From CAYSLA01 sp964431685 (GTDB lineage: Bacteria; Armatimonadota; UBA5829), in assembly GCA_964431685.1 (NCBI GenBank), contig CAYSLA010000151.1, positions 1 through 8,496 on the forward strand: a DNA stretch of 8,496 nucleotides, read 5' to 3'. Made by a program: the position numbers and the translations under genes. Of this stretch, positions 1-6,121 are shown piece by piece (positions within the stretch are counted from its first letter, which is position 1; every line of letters starts with the position of its first letter). The notes below the pieces were generated by a model. That model was not told where the DNA came from, searched no databases, and worked only from the letters and a program-made list of their open reading frames with translations.

Positions 1-1040
1 CGTTGACCGCTAATGCGGTGGCGGCCTTCGAACTCATCAAGCTCAACATCCGCATCGGGATTGCCGCCAAGTATGGCGCAGATCTCCCGTGCCCGGGCTA
101 CTGACTTACGAACAACCTCGATCGGGAATATCGGGTCCCTGGTTCCGGCCTCGAAGAGCGCCGGCCGCGGCGCTATCAGACCATACAGGTCCTCGTGCTC
201 GCCTATTGTAAGTAGACCAGGCACGAAATTGCACGTGCAGTGGTCCATTGCGAGTACGCTGCCCGCAAAGCTGCTGAAGTATCCGCTGACCACACAAGCC
301 TTCACTCGCTCGTCGATGCAAGTGTGGAAAAACGTCATCATCCCCCCGCCAGAGATGCCCATCGCTCCTATCCTGGTCTTGTCGCACTCCGGCACAGACG
401 CCAGGTAGTCGATCAGTCTAAGACCGTCTCGCAGTCTGAGACCAAGCACTGACTTGCCCATCATGAAAGCATAGGTTGCAGCGTTGTGACACGTCGAAGG
501 CACTGGTTGCCCCAGGGTCTGGCTGAGGTGCGAGTAGTCGGCCTGACGTTCACCAAAGCAGTTTATCTCTGGCGCGGCAACAAAGAAACCGCGTCTGCAG
601 AGCCGCACCGCGAAATCGTCCTGGTAGCCGTCGGGGACATGCCTTTCCTCCCCGTCGTCCCACAGCCCCACAATGTCCTTCACCCCATAGCCGTGTCCGT
701 TGTAGGCAATGACAGCAGGGAGAGGGCCCGAGACGTTCTTTGGGATGAGCAGGTACACAGGCATCCGCGAGTCCGGAGATGTCTGGATCAAGACCTTTCG
801 GCGAACAAAGTCCTTCCGGTCAACTTCCTCAACCAGTTCAGGGTTTGCGGGAACAAGCTTGGTGTCCAGGAATCCCACAAGCTCTGACAGCGCAGCGCGG
901 CACTCACGCTGCCATTTTCGCGCCTGTTCAGAACCAGTCGCGGTAAAGGGATACTTCGACATACCGCAAGATAGTCTCTCGAGTTCGGTAACTGGCTGCA
1001 ACTGCGGCATTTCTTTGGAGTTCAATACTCTACTGCTCAT
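1..1040 (-). CDS. Alpha/beta hydrolase, Abhydrolase_7 / acetyl xylan esterase-like (3' end cut by window edge)
   Basis: I translated this frame by hand from the minus strand. It is open from ATG at 1040 to the window edge, giving 346 visible residues with no stop. Residues about 80-346 look like a serine-hydrolase alpha/beta fold: an oxyanion-type NGHG at 114-117, the nucleophile elbow GISGG with Ser230, an acid in GTRDP at Asp302 and the catalytic His341 in EGRHRISG. Relatives usually end 10-25 residues after this histidine, so little is missing. The family (Abhydrolase_7, related to dienelactone hydrolases and acetyl xylan esterases) hydrolyses esters, often acetyl groups on sugars. No signal peptide is visible, so it is probably cytoplasmic. 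The ATG overlaps the stop of the isomerase-like gene (ATGA), which implies translational coupling and membership of the same operon. The substrate is unknown. Confidence 0.85.
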   Translation of the reverse strand, partial: MSSRVLNSKEMPQLQPVTELERLSCGMSKYPFTATGSEQARKWQRECRAALSELVGFLDTKLVPANPELVEEVDRKDFVRRKVLIQTSPDSRMPVYLLIPKNVSGPLPAVIAYNGHGYGVKDIVGLWDDGEERHVPDGYQDDFAVRLCRRGFFVAAPEINCFGERQADYSHLSQTLGQPVPSTCHNAATYAFMMGKSVLGLRLRDGLRLIDYLASVPECDKTRIGAMGISGGGMMTFFHTCIDERVKACVVSGYFSSFAGSVLAMDHCTCNFVPGLLTIGEHEDLYGLIAPRPALFEAGTRDPIFPIEVVRKSVARAREICAILGGNPDADVELDEFEGRHRISGQ

Positions 1041-1927
1041 CTACCCTCGCCAATCTCTTTACGGATTTCGCCGATCATCCCCATCATACGTCTGCCGTAT
1101 TCAACGTAAGTTTCATACCTCATCTGATCTTCGGACTTTGCGGAGTCATCGTGAAACACAACAGCAATGTGAGGTTCAATCGAAATCCCGCCATCATAGC
1201 CGCTCTCGATCAAGTCCTTCATTATGCGGCGCACGTCTCCGTCACCTTCCCCAGGATAGGTGAATGTTGCAGCCTGGGTTTCAAGGTTGAAGAAGCCGTC
1301 TTTCACATGTATGTACTCGACGTGCTCTTTGACGTGCGTGTAGAACTCCCAGGCGCTCTGTCTTGGATAAGGCTTGGGCTTGCCGTAGTCCGCCGCGAAC
1401 ACGGGATTTCCCGTGTCAAAGACCAGCTTAAGTCCGGGCACGTTCTCGAGCAGCCTCAGCGTGAACTGCCAGCCCATTCCACCGTAGTTCATGCAGTTCT
1501 CGTGCACCGGAGTCAGACCTGCGTCGGTGAACATCTTATGCAGTTCACGCACTCTGCGGAACCGTTCTTCCTCCATCTGATCGTCCGGCTCACGGTCCTG
1601 CAGCACCGCAAAACTCATGATGCGCACAAGTTGCGTCCCCAGCCTCTTCATTCGCGGAATCGCACGCCTGGTCTCCGCAAGTGAAGAATCAAACGGCTCA
1701 GTAATCTGCTTGCCCCAGTTGCCGATTGTCGAGCCGAAGCAGTTTATCCTCACTCCGGCGTCCTGCAGCTTGCCGTAAACCTCGTCGAACTTCTCATCCG
1801 TAATGTCGTGGATGTTGACGCCGTCAATCGCGCGAGACTCTATATTCTGCCATCCCAACTCCAGTGTGGCTTTGATCTGGCCATCGATACCTGCTGATGC
1901 CTCATCGGCAAATCCTGTCATGTACAT
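1037..1927 (-). CDS. Sugar phosphate isomerase/epimerase-like TIM-barrel protein
   Basis: A 296-residue protein of the AP-endonuclease-2-like TIM barrel superfamily (xylose isomerase-like). The start reads GFADEAS, and the expected metal-ligand pattern follows: Glu143 in PVHEN, Asp171 in VFDTGN, His207 in HVKD and Glu251 in ISIEPH, one on each of successive barrel strands. Members use a divalent metal to isomerise or epimerise sugars, ketosugars or inositol derivatives; a few are hydrolases or lyases. Length is normal for the family. The chosen start ATG at 1927 lies 11 bases after GGAAGG. A second ATG two codons later is possible but sits further from that site. The gene lies 30 bp after the Gfo/Idh/MocA gene, a very common pairing in which the dehydrogenase makes a keto sugar that the isomerase-like partner reshapes. 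Substrate unknown. Confidence 0.9.
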   Translation of the reverse strand: MYMTGFADEASAGIDGQIKATLELGWQNIESRAIDGVNIHDITDEKFDEVYGKLQDAGVRINCFGSTIGNWGKQITEPFDSSLAETRRAIPRMKRLGTQLVRIMSFAVLQDREPDDQMEEERFRRVRELHKMFTDAGLTPVHENCMNYGGMGWQFTLRLLENVPGLKLVFDTGNPVFAADYGKPKPYPRQSAWEFYTHVKEHVEYIHVKDGFFNLETQAATFTYPGEGDGDVRRIMKDLIESGYDGGISIEPHIAVVFHDDSAKSEDQMRYETYVEYGRRMMGMIGEIRKEIGEGR

Positions 1928-1957
1928 CTCTAGTTCATCCTTCCCAAACCTGACGTT

Positions 1958-3112
1958 TCACCGGAACGAGCTTGTCATGTCCTTGCTGACTCCGTCGCGG
2001 ACTTTCTTCTGGTGCGCCGAGTTGGCGATCAGATCGCTCAGGGTCTGCTCATACGCGGCGCCATCCAGAGGCAGCTCAACGGTGGCGTTTGTGAGCGTCG
2101 AGTATACCATCGCGTTCGCCAACTCCACAGAGTGAATGCCCTCTTCGCCACGCACCGTGGGATCCACGCCTTTGAGAATAGCATCCACGAAGTTCTGTGT
2201 GATAGACTGATGCTGCGCCGGACCAGCACCGCTGACCGGCACATTGATCTTCCAGACGTCCGGAGAGCCGAATCCGAGCGTGGTGGTCCTGCTGAACTCC
2301 GTGGTCGGCGTCTCGTTGCGGTAGAACCTCAGCTTGCTGTCCTCCACAACCACTCTGCCCATCTCGCCCGCAATCTCCAGTCGATTGACCCCCGGGGCTT
2401 CCCCGGTGCTGGTGATAAACACACCGGAAGCACCGTTTGCGTATTCCAGATACGCGGTAACAGCGTCCTCGGTCTCGATGTCGTGCTGCGAGCCGAACTT
2501 GCAGAACGCCCGCAGCCTGACAGGCATTCCACCCAACCACTGCAGGAGATCCAGTTGGTGCGGACACTGGTTGATGAGGACTCCGCCTCCCTCGCCTTTC
2601 CAGGTAGCTCGCCACGCGCTGCTGGCGTAGTAGGCTTCAGTTCGGAACCAGTCGGTGACAATCCACGTGATTCGGACAATCTCACCGATGTCTCCACGGT
2701 CGATCATTTGCTTGAGCTTGATATAGAGAGGGTTCGCGCGCTGATTGAACATTGCCGCAAACACCTGTTTCGGATTCTTGTGAGCCGCAATCAGCCGTTC
2801 GCAATCGGCCTTGTGGACGGATATGGGCTTCTCCACCAACACGTGCAGACCGTTTTCCAACGCATCTATCCCGATGCTGGTGTGGAAGTAGTGCGGAGTG
2901 GCTATAAGCACAGCGTCGACCTCGCCGGATCGGATCATCTCCCGCGAATCTGTATAGGTCTTTATCTCCGTGTAGTCGCCCAGCTTCGCTGGGTCGACAT
3001 CCGACACCGCGGCAAGTACGGCGCCGAGAACCTTGCCGTCACGCAGATAGCTCGCGTGGTAGGCGCCCATTCCTCCCAAACCAATTACGCCCATCCTCAC
3101 TTCATTGCCCAT
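1958..3112 (-). CDS. Gfo/Idh/MocA family NAD(P)-dependent oxidoreductase
   Basis: A 384-residue protein with the two expected domains. Residues 6-120 form a Rossmann fold starting GVIGLGGMG, the dinucleotide-binding loop, and contain the signature EKP at 94-96, whose lysine (Lys95) is the usual catalytic/cofactor-contacting residue. Residues from about 125 form the C-terminal alpha/beta domain with NQCPHQLD at 181-188, supplying His185 and Asp188 where family members have their active-site His and Asp. These enzymes oxidise or reduce sugars, sugar acids, inositols or glycosides with NAD(P), in the cytoplasm. No Tat signal is present, unlike many secreted Planctomycetota paralogues. The start ATG at 3112 has GGAGG 10 bases upstream. 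It sits between the URO-D-like and isomerase-like genes in the same direction. Oxidation of a sugar hydroxyl is the likely reaction, and the substrate is not identifiable. Confidence 0.93.
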   Translation of the reverse strand: MGNEVRMGVIGLGGMGAYHASYLRDGKVLGAVLAAVSDVDPAKLGDYTEIKTYTDSREMIRSGEVDAVLIATPHYFHTSIGIDALENGLHVLVEKPISVHKADCERLIAAHKNPKQVFAAMFNQRANPLYIKLKQMIDRGDIGEIVRITWIVTDWFRTEAYYASSAWRATWKGEGGGVLINQCPHQLDLLQWLGGMPVRLRAFCKFGSQHDIETEDAVTAYLEYANGASGVFITSTGEAPGVNRLEIAGEMGRVVVEDSKLRFYRNETPTTEFSRTTTLGFGSPDVWKINVPVSGAGPAQHQSITQNFVDAILKGVDPTVRGEEGIHSVELANAMVYSTLTNATVELPLDGAAYEQTLSDLIANSAHQKKVRDGVSKDMTSSFR

Positions 3113-3157
3113 AGAACTCTTGCCTCCATAAACTCCGGCCCCGAAACGCCGGCAGGC

Positions 3158-4120
3158 TCAGTAGTTGCCCTCTTTACGCCACACATCCAGTATGGTCTCA
3201 TAGCGCGAAAGCCGCATTCCAGTGTATATGCAGTTGCTCGTCGAGAACACATATCCACCCCCAGGCATCCCGGACTTCAACGCGTATCGCGCCGATTCGA
3301 CGGCTTCTTCCTCCGTTCCCGTGTCCAACAGCCCGCAGTTGACGTTGCCTATCAGGCACACGCGGTCACCGCAGTGTCTCTTGACCTCGGCAATATCTAC
3401 CCCGGCCTGCGGGTCTATGGAGTGCAGTGCGTGCGGATTGGAGTCGATCAACTGGTCCAATATCGGCATGATATTGCCATCTGTGTGCTTAATGGTGTAG
3501 AACCCCATCTGCCGGTAGCCATCTATCACCCTCGACAGATAAGGAGTTACAAACTCCGAGAACTGGGAAGGGCTCAAGAACGGCCCGGTGTTCAGGCAGT
3601 AGTCGCAACAAAGAGCGAAGCCATCCAGTGCTCCGTGCTCGCGCAACCGCCCCGCCCGCGCAAGCGACGCATCCACCATCGCGGCTGCGTCAGTGTGCAG
3701 GCTCTCAGGGTTGTCTGCCATACGATAGCTGAACTCGACCATCTCCGTGCCATCGGGAATGGAGTAGGTTGCATCCCCGTGCACCATCAAGAAGTACTTG
3801 TCGCCGCTCCTGTCACGGATCGCGTCCAGCAGTCTGAATGTGGAATCCAGCGTGCCTGGGTTCGGATGCACGAAGATGGCGCTGTGCTCGAAACGCTCCG
3901 CGGTGTCGACATACACATCGGCCATGTCCTTGATATGCAAGTCACGTTCTCTGGCCTCCATCTGATCCCATTGGCCGTAATCACGATGCGACGGATGGAC
4001 CTTGCCGAATGCCTCCATTGTGAGAAAGAAGACCAGTTCAAAATGCGGAACCCTGCCGGTTAGCGGCTTGCGCTCCAGTGCGGCTATGAACCTTTCTCGA
4101 GGAGTCATCTCACTCGTCAT
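3158..4120 (-). CDS. Uroporphyrinogen decarboxylase (URO-D) family protein, non-haem type
   Basis: A 320-residue URO-D-fold protein, recognised by TPRERFIAAL at the N terminus, LSPSQFSEFV near 182-191, KHTDGN at 211-216, IGNVNCG near 257-263 and GGGYVFSTSNC at 287-297. It lacks the arginine-rich MRQAGR segment of HemE, so haem synthesis is unlikely. The superfamily also contains MtaA/MtbA-type methyltransferases, which bind zinc through an HxC motif plus a distal Cys. Here the first motif is His212-Thr-Asp214 with Cys297 at the distal position, so the zinc set is altered. Proteins with HxDGN are frequent next to carbohydrate genes in Planctomycetota-like bacteria and lack an established function. 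The start ATG at 4120 follows the upstream stop by 3 bp, and its GAGAGGA binding site lies within the last codons of that gene. A second ATG at 4108 is less well placed. Confidence 0.88.
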   Translation of the reverse strand: MTSEMTPRERFIAALERKPLTGRVPHFELVFFLTMEAFGKVHPSHRDYGQWDQMEARERDLHIKDMADVYVDTAERFEHSAIFVHPNPGTLDSTFRLLDAIRDRSGDKYFLMVHGDATYSIPDGTEMVEFSYRMADNPESLHTDAAAMVDASLARAGRLREHGALDGFALCCDYCLNTGPFLSPSQFSEFVTPYLSRVIDGYRQMGFYTIKHTDGNIMPILDQLIDSNPHALHSIDPQAGVDIAEVKRHCGDRVCLIGNVNCGLLDTGTEEEAVESARYALKSGMPGGGYVFSTSNCIYTGMRLSRYETILDVWRKEGNY

Positions 4121-4123
4121 AAC

Positions 4124-5533
4124 TCACATTCCTCTCGTGACGGCAGGCGCCGGTAGTTCTCGCCTGACCTCGTCCACCCGGTATCCAAAGCCCGGCCCCG
4201 TCAGACCGGATATGTTCACACATCCATCGCGTCGTACGTATATGCCGGGATGAACTTTCGCCTCCGGCAAACTCGCCTCCGGGTAGAACTGCATGGCGTT
4301 CGTCTCGACGCCCATTATGGTTCCTGCGTGCGCCGCAAGCAAAAGGTGAGGTATCTGCGCCAGCATCGGGTTGGTCAAGTCCTGCACCATCAACGTCATA
4401 CCGTGAGCCTTGGCCCAACACAGCGACAGCAGCGCGCCGGTCTGGGTCTTGCAGGTCTTCAGGGCAACTCCGGTCCATCCAAGTGTCCGCCCGAGTCTTA
4501 CGAGCCGCCAGTCGTGCGCGCTTTCATCCATGAACAACGGTTTTCTCGCGGAAACACTGTGCACATCTATCTGGTTGGCCTCGAGGTCATAGGGGAACGG
4601 CTGTTCTACGTAAAGCAGCTTGCCGTAGATCGCGGGAAACTCAGCCACGAGGTGGTCGAGGATGTCGTTGACGTAGAGCGGATCAGATACGGTGCAGTTG
4701 AAGTCGGCCGTCAACCAGTCCACGTCCTCGTCGATAGCCATGTTACCCACCCGCAGCAGACGGTCATAGTCCCAGGCGGCATCATCACCGCGCAGTTTGA
4801 CCTTGAGGCAGTTAAGGCCATCCTGCCGGATCCAGTCACGCAGCATCACAGGATAGCCGTCGTCGGGCTCCGATCCGTCGAGGTCTTCTTCGCTGATAGC
4901 ATCCTTGCCGCCGACCAGGTGCCACGCCGCGAGCTTGTCAGGCCGCGGAAAGACCAGGTAGTCCGCCGGGTACTTGCCCGAAAAGCTTACTTTGGAGCCT
5001 TCGGCCGGTGTCAGGAAAGAGGCCAGGTCGCGGGACATATACTCGGAGTTGTAAGTACTGTAGACGGGCACGCCCAGCAGCTTGCCGTAGGCGTCGTGCA
5101 TCGCGATGTCGAACATTGAGCAGCACACAAGCGCTGCCAAATGGGGCATAGGCTCGGAGCGGCAGACTTCGGAGTTGTACTGGTGGTGGAGCTTAGGCAG
5201 TTCGCTCTCGAGAAACTCTTGTCCCACCTCAACCGGGTGACCCCAACAGTCGAACCCGGCGTAAGCTTCTGACAGACGTGTCGTGAACTCAGTGAGGGCT
5301 GTGTGTCGCTCCTCGTACGTCAAGGAGCCCGGCCACACCCACGTCACGCTGAGCGGGGTTTCACCCCATCCGTCGGCAGTTCGCCCGTCCCGTGATTCGA
5401 CTTTCACCCGCACACGCGCGCAGGTGACGTAAGTTGCCGTCTCTTTCCCGAACTTGATGGGCTGCCGCATATATACCGGCAAAAAGTAGACTTCGCAGCC
5501 CACTGGGCGTATGTCAGTGGATTTGTTCCCCAT
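4124..5533 (-). CDS. Mandelate racemase/muconate lactonizing enzyme family protein (enolase superfamily)
   Basis: Counted from a possible GTG at 5536 (470 residues), the protein has an N-terminal capping domain (about 10-155, with WGETPLS) and a C-terminal barrel. Barrel motifs are Lys245-Val-Lys247 (catalytic KxK), metal ligands Asp278 in TADFN, Glu311 in YVEQPF and Asp337/Glu338 in FMDES, and Lys360 in VALK. Such enzymes abstract a proton alpha to a carboxylate, giving sugar-acid dehydration, racemisation or cycloisomerisation. It is longer than the usual 350-400 residues because about 80 residues separate the capping domain from the KxK strand. ATG at 5533 is preferred because AAGGAG lies 8 bases upstream, against 5 for the GTG. 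It is the first gene of the operon, and the next start follows its stop by 3 bp. The reaction is probably acid-sugar dehydration or epimerisation, by inference. Confidence 0.9.
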   Translation of the reverse strand: MGNKSTDIRPVGCEVYFLPVYMRQPIKFGKETATYVTCARVRVKVESRDGRTADGWGETPLSVTWVWPGSLTYEERHTALTEFTTRLSEAYAGFDCWGHPVEVGQEFLESELPKLHHQYNSEVCRSEPMPHLAALVCCSMFDIAMHDAYGKLLGVPVYSTYNSEYMSRDLASFLTPAEGSKVSFSGKYPADYLVFPRPDKLAAWHLVGGKDAISEEDLDGSEPDDGYPVMLRDWIRQDGLNCLKVKLRGDDAAWDYDRLLRVGNMAIDEDVDWLTADFNCTVSDPLYVNDILDHLVAEFPAIYGKLLYVEQPFPYDLEANQIDVHSVSARKPLFMDESAHDWRLVRLGRTLGWTGVALKTCKTQTGALLSLCWAKAHGMTLMVQDLTNPMLAQIPHLLLAAHAGTIMGVETNAMQFYPEASLPEAKVHPGIYVRRDGCVNISGLTGPGFGYRVDEVRRELPAPAVTRGM

Positions 5534-5576
5534 CACGCAATCTCCTTGAGCAGCACTGGGTGGTTCGCACCGCTAC

Positions 5577-5604
5577 ATTTTAGCACAATCAGGCGCGTGG
5601 AGAA
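5577..5604 (-). promoter_or_regulatory. Candidate extended -10 promoter of the catabolic operon
   Basis: On the minus strand TAAAAT (5577-5582) is preceded directly by TGC, an extended -10 (TGn) arrangement. The -35 box is poor: the best match is TTCTCC at 16-bp spacing. The predicted start of transcription near 5570 would give a leader of about 37 bases before the ATG at 5533, containing the AAGGAG binding site. A 7-base direct repeat overlaps the -35 side. This is the only promoter-like element I see upstream of the five genes. Confidence 0.4.
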
Positions 5605-5612
5605 AAGGCGCG
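5591..5612. repeat. Short direct repeat AGGCGCG next to the operon promoter, possible operator
   Basis: AGGCGCG occurs at 5591-5597 and again at 5606-5612, 15 bp apart, so the two copies lie on slightly different faces of the helix. They cover the spacer and -35 side of the candidate promoter reading left. Two heptamers in GC-rich DNA may be chance, and no regulator gene is present to pair with them. Confidence 0.2.
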
Positions 5613-5641
5613 GTTAAGGAGATGCGTGCGCGACGAGCAGG

Positions 5642-5968
5642 TTAACCAAGAAGAGTGTGGCGGTTCACCGAGATGAAAGAAAGCGTGTAGATCAGCCAGT
5701 AGGAGATCAGCGTAAACGCGCTTACGAGCTTCGCAAACCGGTAGTTGCGCCTTGAATACCATTGAACGACGGCAACATAGCCAGCCAGCGTGGCCAGCTT
5801 CACGCAGATGAACAGGTGGAAGTCGGTGTTCAGCACCGCCGCCATGACCGGATTGGCTTCTACGATCAACCCGGCGTTCAGCCAGTAGAGGGTAGTCGCC
5901 AAATCAGCCACCCCGGTCAGCACCAGTGCAATGTTGATATAGAGAATATCTGAGCGATATCGCTTCAA
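5642..5968 (-). CDS. Small three-helix membrane protein, DUF5658-like
   Basis: A 108-residue integral membrane protein with hydrophobic segments at about 8-29, 50-70 and 80-100. The pattern Asp22, Thr25-Thr26, Glu37, Asn39-Pro40 (ADLATTLYWL then VEANPV) is what I associate with DUF5658 proteins, whose function is unknown. The C terminus is short and polar. I chose TTG at 5968 because GGAGG lies 6 bases upstream (GGAGGTCAGAC then TTG). The longer frame from GTG at 6037 adds 23 polar residues and has no visible ribosome binding site. It is oriented like its neighbours. It ends 105 bp before the enolase-superfamily gene, which has its own candidate promoter, so it is probably not part of that operon. 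Identification with DUF5658 is from memory of the motif and should be tested by profile search. Confidence 0.75.
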   Translation of the reverse strand: MKRYRSDILYINIALVLTGVADLATTLYWLNAGLIVEANPVMAAVLNTDFHLFICVKLATLAGYVAVVQWYSRRNYRFAKLVSAFTLISYWLIYTLSFISVNRHTLLG

Positions 5969-6121
5969 GTCTGACCTCCGGGTAATTTGCTGCTCACGGA
6001 AGTGATTCCACCTGCAGTCATCTACCTGCACTGTCACAACTACCAGGATTGACTGCGGCCAGCGTGAGAGTCCAATTCCATGATACCCAAATCTTCAACC
6101 CGCACACACTCCCCAGCACGT

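Noticed and set aside
13..1684. Several plus-strand open frames over the left end
   Set aside because: They overlap each other and are antisense to the alpha/beta hydrolase and the isomerase-like gene, both of which carry active-site motifs.
3135..3152. Hairpin CCGGC/GCCGG between the URO-D-like and Gfo/Idh/MocA genes
   Set aside because: Only 5 bp of stem and no T tract afterwards, so it is not a terminator; such short GC palindromes are expected by chance.
2012..4063. A 683-codon open frame on the plus strand
   Set aside because: It lies antisense to the well-supported Gfo/Idh/MocA and URO-D-like genes, crosses their junction, has no recognisable motifs, and is rich in Arg, His and Val as expected from the complement of GC-rich codons.
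4250..5119. A 289-codon open frame on the plus strand
   Set aside because: It is antisense to the enolase-superfamily gene, which has a full set of catalytic motifs; the plus-strand product shows no family features.
5558..5571. Small inverted repeat GGTG/CACC in the leader of the operon
   Set aside because: A 4-bp stem with a 5-base loop is too weak to call an attenuator or riboswitch, and the leader of about 37 bases is too short for one.
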